From Chloroflexota bacterium (lineage in GTDB: Bacteria > Chloroflexota > Limnocylindria > P2-11E): 64,000 nt of DNA. Numbering within the stretch: the first letter of the stretch is position 1; every line of letters begins with the position of its first letter. Position numbers and translations under genes: made by a program. Of this stretch, positions 37,424 to 47,225 are shown piece after piece. The stretch covers positions 124,001 through 188,000 of the forward strand of contig VBFY01000063.1 in NCBI GenBank assembly GCA_005889405.1, read 5' to 3'. The notes under the pieces were generated by a model. It was not told where the DNA came from and did not search any database. It saw nothing but the letters and a program-made list of their open reading frames with translations.

Positions 37424-39106
37424 GTGACGGAAAGGATCTCGCCGACCCGTCTGCGCGCGGCGTTCGCGCTCTTCGCTGTCGCGACGCTGCTGCTTTCGCT
37501 GCGAGTCGGATACTGGCAGACGATCGGGCGCAGCGCGTTGCTCGAGGGCGCGACCGACCAGCTGCGCAGCGAGCTTGTCGTCGAAGCGCAGCGTGGCGTC
37601 ATACGCGACCGGAGCGGCGCGATCCTTGCGACGACCGTCGACCTCCGCTCCCTCTACGCGATCCCGAAACGGATCGCCGATCACGCTGCCACGGCGGCGA
37701 AGCTCGCGCCGATCCTCGCGACACCGGCTGCGACGATCCGCGCCGCGCTCGACTCCGGCGCGGAATGGCTCTACCTGAAACGGCGCCTGCCCGAGCCGGT
37801 CGCGCGTGCGGTCGAAGCGCTCGCCATCACTGGCCTGGGCTTCGAGCCCGAGCCGAAGCGGCTCTATCCGAACGATGCGCTCGCCGCGCACGTTCTCGGC
37901 TTCGTCAACGACGACGGCGTGGGCCAGTACGGTGTCGAGGGCGCGTACGACAAGGTGCTGCGCGGCGTTCCCGGGAGCCTCGTCGTCGAACGCGATCCGA
38001 AGGACCGCGAGCTCGCACTTGGACTCCGCACCGCGGTCCCTCCGAAGAACGGCGTGGACCTGATGCTCACCATCGACCTCGTCGTGCAGACCGCGGCCGA
38101 GGGCGCGCTCCGCCATGCGATCGAGCGCGAAAAGGCGACGAGCGGATCCATCATCGTGCTCGATCCGCGTGATGGTGCGATTCTGGCCCTCGCATCGGCG
38201 CCGACGTTCGATCCGGCACGCGTCGCCTCCGCTGACGCCGAGGCGCTGCGCGACCGTGCGATCTCATGGACGTATGAGCCGGGCTCGACGATGAAAGCCG
38301 TGACCATTGCCGCCGGCATCGACACGCACGTGGTCACGCCGACCACGACGTACGACGACAAGGGCTACGCGATCATCGGCGGACGGCGGCTCAACAACGC
38401 TCAGGGCAAGGTGTACGGCACGACCACCGTGACACAGATCCTCGAGCGCTCGGCAAATGCCGGCGCGGTCTTCGTGGCCTCGAAGCTCGGACAGGATCCG
38501 CTGTACGAGTACCTCCGAGCCTTCGGATTCGGGACTCCGACGGGCATCGATCTCGCGGCCGAAGCCTCGGGTGCCGTACGTCCACTCGCGCAGTGGTATC
38601 CGGTCGATGTCGGCACGATCGCGTTCGGTCAGGGCATCGCGGTGACGCCGCTGCAGCTCGCGATGGCCTATTCGGCGATCGCGAACGGCGGCACACTCTA
38701 TCGGCCCTACGTGGTGGCGGCGACGCGCGATGCGGACGGGGAGCACCGCACCGCGCCCGTCGCCGTCCGCAGTCCGATTACGCCTGACACCGCCGAGACC
38801 CTGCGTACGATGCTGGTGTCGACGGTCGATCGGGGCATCGCGCACGGCGCGAGCTTGGCCGGCTACAGCGTCGGCGGAAAGACGGGTACCGCGCAGATCC
38901 CGAGCGATGACGGTCGCTACCTCGACGATGCGTACATCTCGTCGTTCGCCGGCTTCGTACCGGCGAGCGATCCGCGCTTCGTCGTGGTCATCGTCCTCGA
39001 GCGGCCACAGACGAGGCTGCTCGGCACCATCACGGCGATGGACGCGTTCCACGACGTCGCGACCGATGTGTTGCGGACCGCGCGCGTGCAACCGGACCGG
39101 CCCTGA
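37424..39106 (+). CDS. ftsI: Penicillin-binding protein FtsI/SpoVD-like
   Basis: QRGVIRDRSGAILATT, YEPGSTMKAVTIAAGI, ERSANAGAVFVA, VGGKTGTAQIP. Confidence 0.93.
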   Translation: MTERISPTRLRAAFALFAVATLLLSLRVGYWQTIGRSALLEGATDQLRSELVVEAQRGVIRDRSGAILATTVDLRSLYAIPKRIADHAATAAKLAPILATPAATIRAALDSGAEWLYLKRRLPEPVARAVEALAITGLGFEPEPKRLYPNDALAAHVLGFVNDDGVGQYGVEGAYDKVLRGVPGSLVVERDPKDRELALGLRTAVPPKNGVDLMLTIDLVVQTAAEGALRHAIEREKATSGSIIVLDPRDGAILALASAPTFDPARVASADAEALRDRAISWTYEPGSTMKAVTIAAGIDTHVVTPTTTYDDKGYAIIGGRRLNNAQGKVYGTTTVTQILERSANAGAVFVASKLGQDPLYEYLRAFGFGTPTGIDLAAEASGAVRPLAQWYPVDVGTIAFGQGIAVTPLQLAMAYSAIANGGTLYRPYVVAATRDADGEHRTAPVAVRSPITPDTAETLRTMLVSTVDRGIAHGASLAGYSVGGKTGTAQIPSDDGRYLDDAYISSFAGFVPASDPRFVVVIVLERPQTRLLGTITAMDAFHDVATDVLRTARVQPDRP

Positions 39107-39126
39107 CCGCTCGCTACCATTCGCTC

Positions 39127-40500
39127 GTGTTCACGCTCGAACAATTGCTCACCGCCACCGGTGGGCGCGTGATACAAGGGACGCCGCGCGCTGACGAGAG
39201 ATTCGTTGGTGGCGCGTTCGATTCCCGGATCGTGCAGCCAGGCGAAGTGTTCTTCGCGCTTCGCGACCAGCGCGATGGGCACGAGTTCGTGACCGACGCG
39301 TTCGCTCGCGGCGCGCGCGCGGCGGTCGTCGAGCGGGCGGTCGACGCGCCGGATAACGCGCTCCTCGTCGAGGTGTCGCAGCCGCTGCACGCGCTGCGCC
39401 GTCTGGCCGAGGTCTTGCGTGATGCCCATCCCATCCCTGCCGTGGGCATCACCGGCAATGTCGGAAAGACGACGACAAAGGAGGCTGCCGCTGCGGCGCT
39501 TGGCGCGCGCTACCGCGTCCTGCGCACGGCCGCCTCCTTCAACAACGAGATCGGCGTGCCGCTGACCTTCCTCCGCATCGAGCCCACGCACGAGGTCGCC
39601 GTGATCGAGCTCGGCTTCTACGTGCCGGGTGAGATCGCCGATCTCTGTCAGCTGGTGCGTCCACGGATCGGGATCATCACCGAGATCCCCGCCATCCCGG
39701 TGCACTTCGCGCGGACACCGAGCGTCGAGGCGATCGCTGCCGGTAAGGCGGAGCTGATCGCGTCGTTGCCGAACGACGGCCTTGCGCTGCTCAACGCCGA
39801 CAGCCCACGCGTTCGTTCGCTCGCGTCACGCACGCGGGCTCGCGTGGTCTTCTTCGGCGAGAGCCAGGACGCGGAGCTTCGCGCGACGGATGTGCGCGCC
39901 GAAGGCCTCGTCGGGTTGCGCTTCACCGCGCACTACGAAGGCGAGCGCGTTTCCGTCGCGGTCCCGATCCCGGGCCGCCAGCTTGTCCCCGCGGCGCTCG
40001 CGGCGCTCGGGGCCGCCCACGCCCTGGGCGTACCGCTCGCCGAGGCTACCGTCGCGCTGCAAACGCTGGAGCAGCCCGCGCACCGCATGGAGGTGCGCCG
40101 GGGCCCGGGCGTCACGGTCATCGACGACAGCTACAACGCGAGCCCCGCCGCGGCCCGGGCCGCGCTCGCCGTCCTCCGGGACGTGAAGGGCCGCCGCATC
40201 GCGGTGCTCGGGGACATGCTCGAGCTCGGGTCGTTCTCCGCCGACGCGCATGACGCCCTCGGGAGGGACGCTGCGCGCAGCACCGACATCCTGATCGGTA
40301 TCGGCGAGCTCGCGCGTACGGCGGTCGACGCGGCACGCGCCGCCGGCCTGGCGGAGGCCTACTGGGCGAGCGAACCGGGTGAGGCCCTCGTCCTGCTGCG
40401 ACGCGTGCAACAGCCCGGCGACACGATCCTGGTGAAGGGCTCGCATTCGCTCGCGCTGGACCGGCTCGCGGACACCCTCGTGCGCCCGGTCGCGGTCTAG
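39127..40500 (+). CDS. murF: UDP-MurNAc-tripeptide--D-Ala-D-Ala ligase MurF
   Basis: AVGITGNVGKTTTKEA, SFNNEIGVPLTFL, DDSYNASPAA, GDMLELGSFS, LVKGSHSLALD. Confidence 0.94.
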   Translation: MFTLEQLLTATGGRVIQGTPRADERFVGGAFDSRIVQPGEVFFALRDQRDGHEFVTDAFARGARAAVVERAVDAPDNALLVEVSQPLHALRRLAEVLRDAHPIPAVGITGNVGKTTTKEAAAAALGARYRVLRTAASFNNEIGVPLTFLRIEPTHEVAVIELGFYVPGEIADLCQLVRPRIGIITEIPAIPVHFARTPSVEAIAAGKAELIASLPNDGLALLNADSPRVRSLASRTRARVVFFGESQDAELRATDVRAEGLVGLRFTAHYEGERVSVAVPIPGRQLVPAALAALGAAHALGVPLAEATVALQTLEQPAHRMEVRRGPGVTVIDDSYNASPAAARAALAVLRDVKGRRIAVLGDMLELGSFSADAHDALGRDAARSTDILIGIGELARTAVDAARAAGLAEAYWASEPGEALVLLRRVQQPGDTILVKGSHSLALDRLADTLVRPVAV

Positions 40501-40508
40501 TGGCCTAG

Positions 40509-41495
40509 GTGGAGATCCTTGCCCTCGGTGTCTTACTGTCGGCATTCCTGCTCGGTCTCGTGCTCGGCGCGCCGTACATACGCGCCCTGCGGCGTTTCCG
40601 GATCGGACAGAACATCCGCCCCGAGGGTCCACAGACCCATTACGTCAAGCAGGGCATCCCGACGATGGGCGGCGCGCTGTTCATCGGCGTGACGTGCGCG
40701 CTCTGGCTGTTCGTCCTGCTTCTGTTGCCCGAGACCGAGCGCGATGTGTTCATCCCGCAGACGATCGTGCCGATCGGCGCGCTCGTCTTCGTCGGCGTGC
40801 TCGGCGCGATCGACGATCTCGTGAACGTCCGCTACGGCTTCGGCATCCGCGGGCGTCACAAGCTCGTCTGGCAGACGATCGTCGGCCTCGTTGGCGCGAT
40901 CTACATCCAGCGCCACTTCGGCGTCAACGGCGTGTACGTCCCGCTCGTCGGCGAGGTGCAGATCGGTGAGGTCGCGTTCGTCGCGCTCGCGCTGTTCACG
41001 ATCGTCGCGATGTCGAATGGGGTGAACCTCACCGACGGCATGGACGGTCTCGCCGGCGGCACCGCGGTCTTCGCTTTCCTGTCGGTCGCCTTCATCGCCG
41101 CCGCGCGCGGTTTCCCGTGGCTGGTCGTGTTCTGCGCCGCTATAACCGGAGCGATCCTGGCGTTCCTTTGGTTCAACGTGCATCCGGCGGAGGTGATCAT
41201 GGGCGACACCGGCGCGCTCGCGCTCGGCGCGACGCTCGCCACGATCGCACTGACGACCGGATTCGTCCTCCTGTTGCCGGTGCTGGGCGTGATCTTCGTC
41301 GCGGAGACGGTCTCGGTGATGATCCAGGTCGGCGCGTTCAAGCTTCGCGGCAAGCGGGTGTTCCGGATGTCGCCGCTGCACAACCACTTCGAGCTCATCG
41401 GCTGGGCCGAGGAGAAGGTCACGATCCGTTTTTGGCTCATCGGCGCGGTCGCGGGGATCGTCGCGGCGATCCTCGCGTATGCGACGCCGAAGTGA
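40509..41495 (+). CDS. mraY: Phospho-MurNAc-pentapeptide transferase MraY
   Basis: GPQTHYVKQGIPTMGGALF, GAIDDLVNV, NGVNLTDGMDGLAGGTA, MSPLHNHFELIGWAEEKVTIRFW. Confidence 0.95.
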   Translation: MEILALGVLLSAFLLGLVLGAPYIRALRRFRIGQNIRPEGPQTHYVKQGIPTMGGALFIGVTCALWLFVLLLLPETERDVFIPQTIVPIGALVFVGVLGAIDDLVNVRYGFGIRGRHKLVWQTIVGLVGAIYIQRHFGVNGVYVPLVGEVQIGEVAFVALALFTIVAMSNGVNLTDGMDGLAGGTAVFAFLSVAFIAAARGFPWLVVFCAAITGAILAFLWFNVHPAEVIMGDTGALALGATLATIALTTGFVLLLPVLGVIFVAETVSVMIQVGAFKLRGKRVFRMSPLHNHFELIGWAEEKVTIRFWLIGAVAGIVAAILAYATPK

Positions 41496-41527
41496 GCCGC
41501 GCCGCCCGCGGCACCGCACGTGCTCCG

Positions 41528-42268
41528 ATGAAGATCTGGCGCGGCACCTGGGTGGAGCGCGACGGGATGCTGTGGTCGCCGCTGCTCGGCGCGCTCGGTC
41601 TCGTCGCGGGTTTCACGACGCGTGCGCAGGGCAGCCTCGCCGGCTCGCGCCATCAACTCGAGGAGCAGGCGCGCAATCGGACGGCGGTCGCGCGGACGCT
41701 CGGCTTCCCGGGGATCGCGCGCGTCAAGCAGGCGCACGGAAAGGACGTCGTGCGCCTGGACGGCCCCGCGGAACCGTGGCCGACGGCCGACGCGCTCTGG
41801 ACCGACCGCAGGGGCGTGCTGCTGGCGGTCGCCGCGGCCGACTGCGTGCCGGTCCTCGTCGCTGATCCGGAGGGACCTATCGGCGCCGCCCATGCCGGCT
41901 GGCAGGGGACCACTCTGCGCGTCGCGGAAGCGCTCGTCGAGGCGATGGTCACGGGAGGCGCGGCGCGCGAGCGGCTCGTCGCGTCGCTGGGCCCGGCGAT
42001 CGGACCATGCTGCTATGCCATCGATATGGAACGCGCGGCTATCGTCAACGAGCGGATCGGCGAGGGCTGCCTGCGGAAGGTGAACGATCGGATCGTGATG
42101 GACCTCTGGGCGGCTAACACCGCGCAGCTGCGGTCGGTCGGCGTGACTCGGATCGAGATGTCCGGCGTGTGCACGCTCTCGGGCGGCGCGGACCTCTGGT
42201 CGTATCGCGGCCGCGGTCCGGACGGCGTGTACGGCACCCAGCTCGGTTTCATCGGGAGACCGGCGTGA
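41528..42268 (+). CDS. pgeF: Multicopper-oxidase-fold purine/peptidoglycan-editing protein (YfiH/PgeF)
   Basis: GFTTRAQGSLAGS, VKQAHGKDVV, AAADCVPVLVADPEGPIGAAHAGWQGTTLRV, LGPAIGPCCYAI. Confidence 0.88.
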   Translation: MKIWRGTWVERDGMLWSPLLGALGLVAGFTTRAQGSLAGSRHQLEEQARNRTAVARTLGFPGIARVKQAHGKDVVRLDGPAEPWPTADALWTDRRGVLLAVAAADCVPVLVADPEGPIGAAHAGWQGTTLRVAEALVEAMVTGGAARERLVASLGPAIGPCCYAIDMERAAIVNERIGEGCLRKVNDRIVMDLWAANTAQLRSVGVTRIEMSGVCTLSGGADLWSYRGRGPDGVYGTQLGFIGRPA

Positions 42269-43689
42269 CCCTCCTCTTCGATGCGGAGGTCGGCCGCGAG
42301 GATTTCCGCGGGCGTCGCGTGACGATCGTCGGCCTGGGCAAGGGTCGCACGGCCTCGGGACTCGCGCGGTTCCTCGTGTCGTGCGGCGCGCGTGTGACGA
42401 TCACCGACGCGAAGCCGCGCGAACAGCTCGGGGAGGGCATCGGGCGCCTCGGCGACACGCCGGTCAAGCTCGTGCTTGGGCCGTCGAGCGACGATGCGGC
42501 GCTCGCCGACCCTGAGTTCGTGTTCGTAATCAACGGCGTGCGTCCGCGGTCGGCGACGATCCTGCGCGCGCTGCAGCGACGGATCCCTGTGCTCACGGAG
42601 ATCGGGCTGTTCTTCCGGCTGTGCCCGGCGACGATCGTCGGCGTGACCGGCACGAAGGGAAAGACCACCACGACGACCCTGATCGGTCAGATCCTGTCCC
42701 GCGCCAAGCGGCGCGTCGTCGTCGGCGGCAACATCGGACGCGCGATCATTCAAGAGCTCGACACGATGACGAAAGACGACATCGTGGTGCTCGAGCTCTC
42801 CTCGTTTCAGCTCGAGACGCTCGCGCGCAGCCCGCATGTCGCGGTCGTCACGAACATCGGCGAGGATCACCTGGACCATCACGGCACGCGTGAGAGCTAC
42901 ATCGCGGCCAAGCGCAACATCGTCGCCTGGCAGGGTGCCAACGACATCGCGGTGCTGAACCTCGACGATCCCACCACGATGGCCATACATACCGGCGTGC
43001 CCTCGATGGTGCGTGGCTTCTCGCTGAGTCTGCGTCCGCGGCACGGCGGATTCCTCGATGCCGACGGACGTCTGATCCTGACCGACGGCGAGCGGCGCAC
43101 GCCGATCATCGTCGCGAGCGAGCTGCGCATCCCGGGCCGCCACAACGTCGCGAACGCCCTCGCCGCGGCGATCGTCGGTGAGGTGTTCGACATCCCGCCC
43201 GACGTCATCGGAGCGGAGCTGCGCGCGTTCGAAGGCGTGGCCCGGCGTCTCGAGACCGTCGCCGAGAGCGATGGCGTCCTGTGGGTGAACGACTCCGCGT
43301 CGACGACGCCGGACGCGACCATCAAGGCCGTCGACGCGTTCGACCGACCGGCCGTCGTCATCCTCGGCGGCGTCGGTAAGGGCGCCGACTTCGGCGAGCT
43401 CGCGCGCGTGGTGGTCAAGCGCGCCCGCGCCGCGGTACTCATCGGAACGGCGGCGGACGAGATCGCGGGCGCGCTCGATGCCGCCGGCGCGCCACGCGCG
43501 GGCCTCACCGTCGAACTCGCGCGCACCCTCGAAGATGCGGTGACCGCGTCGCGCAGGCTCGCGAGGCCGGGCGACGTCGTGCTGCTCTCGCCCGCGTGCG
43601 CCTCGTTCGACATGTTCTCGTCGGCAGACGAGCGGGGCGACCGCTTCACCGCGCTGGTCCGATCGTTCACCGAGCCGGTGCGGTTGTGA
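42265..43689 (+). CDS. murD: UDP-MurNAc-L-Ala--D-Glu ligase MurD
   Basis: GVTGTKGKTTTTTLIGQIL, NIGEDHLDHHGTRESYIAAK, NDSASTTPDATIKAV. Confidence 0.94.
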   Translation: MTLLFDAEVGREDFRGRRVTIVGLGKGRTASGLARFLVSCGARVTITDAKPREQLGEGIGRLGDTPVKLVLGPSSDDAALADPEFVFVINGVRPRSATILRALQRRIPVLTEIGLFFRLCPATIVGVTGTKGKTTTTTLIGQILSRAKRRVVVGGNIGRAIIQELDTMTKDDIVVLELSSFQLETLARSPHVAVVTNIGEDHLDHHGTRESYIAAKRNIVAWQGANDIAVLNLDDPTTMAIHTGVPSMVRGFSLSLRPRHGGFLDADGRLILTDGERRTPIIVASELRIPGRHNVANALAAAIVGEVFDIPPDVIGAELRAFEGVARRLETVAESDGVLWVNDSASTTPDATIKAVDAFDRPAVVILGGVGKGADFGELARVVVKRARAAVLIGTAADEIAGALDAAGAPRAGLTVELARTLEDAVTASRRLARPGDVVLLSPACASFDMFSSADERGDRFTALVRSFTEPVRL

Positions 43690-44939
43690 GACTCCTCCGC
43701 ATACCGCGCACGACGTCGTACGACCTCGTCCTCGTCGTCGTGGTGCTCGCGCTCACGCTACTCGGGATCACGATGGTGTACAGCGCGAGCGGGATCAAGG
43801 CGCTCGACGCGCTCGACGACCCCCGGTATTTCCTGGGGTGGCAGTCGCTCTGGGCCGGGCTCGGACTGGTCGGGATGCTTGCCACGACGCGCATCGACTA
43901 CCACCGCTACCGCGCGCTCGCGCTTCCCCTGCTGGTCCTCGCAATCGCGTTGCTCGGCGCGGTGCTCCTTCCGGGTGTCGGCACGAGCGTGAACGGCGCC
44001 GCGCGCTGGCTTCGGGCGGGCCCGGTCGGGCTGCAGCCCGCCGAGTTCGCGAAGCTTGCCCTCATCCTCTATCTCGCGGCGTGGCTTGGCGCGCGTCGCG
44101 ATCGGATCACCGCGCCCGGGATCATGCTGGGCATGCTCGTCATCACCACCGTCTTCACCGCGCTCGTCTTCATCGAGCCCGACCTGGGGACGGCGATCGT
44201 CGTCGGAGTGGTCGCGCTCGTCATGTATTTCGCGGCCGGAGCGCGGCTGCGGGTGTTCGCCGCGCTCGGATCGCTCGCCGTCGTCGTCACACTCGCCGGT
44301 GCGCTCACGAGCGTCTATCGACTGCAGCGGATCACGACCTTCCTCGATCCGTGGAGCGATCCCCGCGACAAGGGCTACCAGGCGATCCAGTCCTTGTATG
44401 GTCTCGCGCTCGGCGGTCTGTTCGGCGAGGGACTCGGCGCCGGCCGCGAAAAGTTCGGCTACCTGCCCTTCCCGTACACCGATTCGATCTTCGCGATCCT
44501 CGGCGACGAGCTCGGTCTCGCCGGCACGCTCGCCGTCATCGTCTTATTCCTCGTGCTCGGGTACCGCGGCGTCCGTATCGCGCTGCGCGCACCCGATCCG
44601 ATGGGCGCGCTCATCGCGACAGGCATCACGACCTGGCTGGTGTTCCAGGCGTGGGTGAACATGGCCGTCGTCGCCAGCCTCGTGCCGATGACGGGCATCA
44701 CGCTTCCATTCATCTCGTACGGCGGCTCGTCGCTCTGCGTCGGTCTCATCGCGGTCGGTATCCTCCTCAACGTTGGACGACAGGCCGCGCCGGCGCCAGC
44801 GAGCGTGCCGCGTGCTCCTCGTCGGAGGCGGGACGGGCGGGCACGTCAGCCCGCTGCTCGCGATCGCCGAGGCGCTGCGCGAGATCGATCCGGAGGTGGG
44901 ATTCCTCTTCCTCGGTGGTCGTCGCGGACGCGAAGCTGA
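43686..44939 (+). CDS. ftsW: SEDS-family FtsW
   Basis: YSASGIKAL, KGYQAIQSLYGLALGGLFGEGLGAGREKFGYLPFPYTDSIFAILGDELGL, PFISYGGSSL. Confidence 0.93.
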   Translation: MRLLRIPRTTSYDLVLVVVVLALTLLGITMVYSASGIKALDALDDPRYFLGWQSLWAGLGLVGMLATTRIDYHRYRALALPLLVLAIALLGAVLLPGVGTSVNGAARWLRAGPVGLQPAEFAKLALILYLAAWLGARRDRITAPGIMLGMLVITTVFTALVFIEPDLGTAIVVGVVALVMYFAAGARLRVFAALGSLAVVVTLAGALTSVYRLQRITTFLDPWSDPRDKGYQAIQSLYGLALGGLFGEGLGAGREKFGYLPFPYTDSIFAILGDELGLAGTLAVIVLFLVLGYRGVRIALRAPDPMGALIATGITTWLVFQAWVNMAVVASLVPMTGITLPFISYGGSSLCVGLIAVGILLNVGRQAAPAPASVPRAPRRRRDGRARQPAARDRRGAARDRSGGGIPLPRWSSRTRS

Positions 44940-45912
44940 ACTCGTGCCGGCCGCCGGCCTGCCGTTCCACGCGACTCCGATGCCATCGCTGCGAGACCCG
45001 GATTCGCGTCTCGCGCTGCTGCGGACCGTCGCGGTCGCGCCGCTCGCCTTTCTCGATGCGCTCGCCTCGATTTGGCGGTTCCGGCCCGGCGTGTGCTGCA
45101 CCACCGGCGGCGTCGTCGCCATCCCCGTCACGCTCGCGGCGCGCCTGATGCGTGTCCCGGTCTACTTGTGGGACGGTAACGCCCTGCCGGGCCGCGCGAC
45201 ACGTCTTCTCGCGTCCTTCAGCTCGCGCATCGGCGTCAGCTACGAGCAGGCGCGGCGCGTGCTGCCGCGCGGCCGCACGGTGCTGGCGGGGACTCCGATT
45301 CGCGCGTCGCTTCTGAAGTGGACGCGAGAGCGCGGTCGCGAGACGTTCGCCGTGCCGGCGGAAGCGATGCTCGTCGTGGTGAGCGGCGGGAGCCAGGGCT
45401 CCGAGCGCGTCAACGATGCGCTCTGGTCCGCGCTCGGTCGCATCATCCGGCGCGCTTACGTCCTCCACATCACCGGCGACAAGCACGGAACGCGCGCCGA
45501 GGCGCGACGCGCGAACCTGCCCGACGAGACGCGCGACCATTACATCGTTCGTCGGTTCCTCGGCGACGAGATGGGCGGCGCGCTTGCCGCCGCGGACCTT
45601 GCGATCGGCCGGGCCGGGGCTTCGTCGATCGCGGAGCCGCTCGCGTTCGGGATCCCGCTGCTGCTGATCCCGTTCGGCGCCGCCATGGAAGGGCACCAGG
45701 AGGCCAACGCACGCGCGATGGAGGAGACAGGCGCCGCGATCAGCATGCGCGAGGGCGAGCTCGATGGCGATCGCTTCACCGCGCAGGTCATCGGGCTCTT
45801 ACAGAACCCCGATGGCCTGAAGCGGATGGCGAACGCCGCCCGCGCGGCGGGTCGCCCGCAGGCCGCGCGCGACATCGCGCGCGACCTCCTGTCGCTTGGC
45901 GGCTGCGGTTGA
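44812..45912 (+). CDS. murG: UDP-GlcNAc transferase MurG
   Basis: VLLVGGGTGGHVSPLLAIAEAL, VVSGGSQGSERVNDAL, IGRAGASSIAEPLAFGIPLLLIPF; alternative TTG start 44773. Confidence 0.92.
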   Translation: MLLVGGGTGGHVSPLLAIAEALREIDPEVGFLFLGGRRGREAELVPAAGLPFHATPMPSLRDPDSRLALLRTVAVAPLAFLDALASIWRFRPGVCCTTGGVVAIPVTLAARLMRVPVYLWDGNALPGRATRLLASFSSRIGVSYEQARRVLPRGRTVLAGTPIRASLLKWTRERGRETFAVPAEAMLVVVSGGSQGSERVNDALWSALGRIIRRAYVLHITGDKHGTRAEARRANLPDETRDHYIVRRFLGDEMGGALAAADLAIGRAGASSIAEPLAFGIPLLLIPFGAAMEGHQEANARAMEETGAAISMREGELDGDRFTAQVIGLLQNPDGLKRMANAARAAGRPQAARDIARDLLSLGGCG

Positions 45913-47225
45913 GGATCCACATCGTCGGCATCGGCGGCGCCGGGATGTCGGCGGTGGGGAAGCTCCTTCTCGCGGACGGACATGAGGTCACCGGCTCGGA
46001 CAATGGGCGCTGGCCGCTGGCCGATGCGCTCGCGCGCGAAGGAGCGGCGGTGCACGAGCGTTTCGCGGCCGAGCACGTGCCGGGCACGGACATCCTGCTC
46101 CGGTCGAGCGCGTACCGGGAGGACAACGTCGAGGTCGCGGAGGCGCTCCGCCTCGGCATCAGGGTGTGGAAGCGTGAGGACGCCTGGCGTTTCCTGGCGA
46201 AGGGTAAGCGGGTGATCGCGGTCGCCGGCACGCACGGCAAGTCGACGACGACCGCGCTGGTCTGGTCGGCTCTGCGCGCCGGGAACGTCGATGCCTCGCT
46301 GATCTGCGGCGCCGTCCTGCGCGGCCTCCGTTCCAACGCGCACGCCGGGACGAGCGATGTGCTCGTGATCGAGGCCGACGAGTACGACAACACGTTCCAT
46401 GCGCTTGCGCCGCTGATCGCGGTCGTGACGACGGTCGATCACGACCACGTCGACATGTTCCCCACGCGCGAGTCGTACCGCGACGCGTTCCGCATCTTCG
46501 TCCGCGGCATTCAGCCCCGCGGCACCCTGGTGACGTGCATCGACGACGACGGCGCCCGCGATCTCGCGCGCTACACCGCCAGGGAGCTCGGCCGCGACGT
46601 CCTCACCTACGGATTCGGCGAACAAGCGAACCTGCCCGTGTCGCGGGTCTCCGAGAAGGTGTACGCGCTCGGCGACACGCAGGTCGGCCTGCAGATCCCC
46701 GGTCAGCACAACGCTCTCAATGCGGCCGCGGCCGTTCTCGCCGCGCATGCATTCGGCGTGACGAAGAGGGACGCCGCGCTCGGCGTGTCGGAGTTCCCCG
46801 GGGTGGAGCGGCGCCTCGAGCCACTCGGTGCCGCCGCGGGTGTAAGGGTCGTCGACGACTACGCGCACATGCCGGCCGAGATCGCCGTCGGCCTCGACGC
46901 GTTCCCGAATGCGGTCGTGGTCTTCCAGCCTCACACGCCGAGTCGCCTGGCGAAGTTCTTCGATGATTTCGTCACGGTCCTGCGTCGGGCACGTGCCGTC
47001 GTGATCGTCGAGACCTTCTCATCCGCTCGCGAGCGACCCGAGACGACCTCCCGCGCGATGGCGCTCGCCGAGGCCGTTGGCGGACGATACGTGCGCGACG
47101 GCGCTGAGGCCGCTCGCGTCGCTGCCGATCTCGCTGGCCCAGGCGATGTCGTGCTCGTGATGGGCGCGGGCGACGTGCGGCCCGTTGGGGAACGCGTGCT
47201 CGAGCTGCTCCGGACACCGGTGTGA
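45909..47225 (+). CDS. murC: UDP-MurNAc--L-Ala ligase MurC
   Basis: IHIVGIGGAGMSAVGKLLLADGHEVTGSD, AVAGTHGKSTTTALVW, EADEYDNTFHAL; TTGA overlap. Confidence 0.95.
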   Translation: MRIHIVGIGGAGMSAVGKLLLADGHEVTGSDNGRWPLADALAREGAAVHERFAAEHVPGTDILLRSSAYREDNVEVAEALRLGIRVWKREDAWRFLAKGKRVIAVAGTHGKSTTTALVWSALRAGNVDASLICGAVLRGLRSNAHAGTSDVLVIEADEYDNTFHALAPLIAVVTTVDHDHVDMFPTRESYRDAFRIFVRGIQPRGTLVTCIDDDGARDLARYTARELGRDVLTYGFGEQANLPVSRVSEKVYALGDTQVGLQIPGQHNALNAAAAVLAAHAFGVTKRDAALGVSEFPGVERRLEPLGAAAGVRVVDDYAHMPAEIAVGLDAFPNAVVVFQPHTPSRLAKFFDDFVTVLRRARAVVIVETFSSARERPETTSRAMALAEAVGGRYVRDGAEAARVAADLAGPGDVVLVMGAGDVRPVGERVLELLRTPV

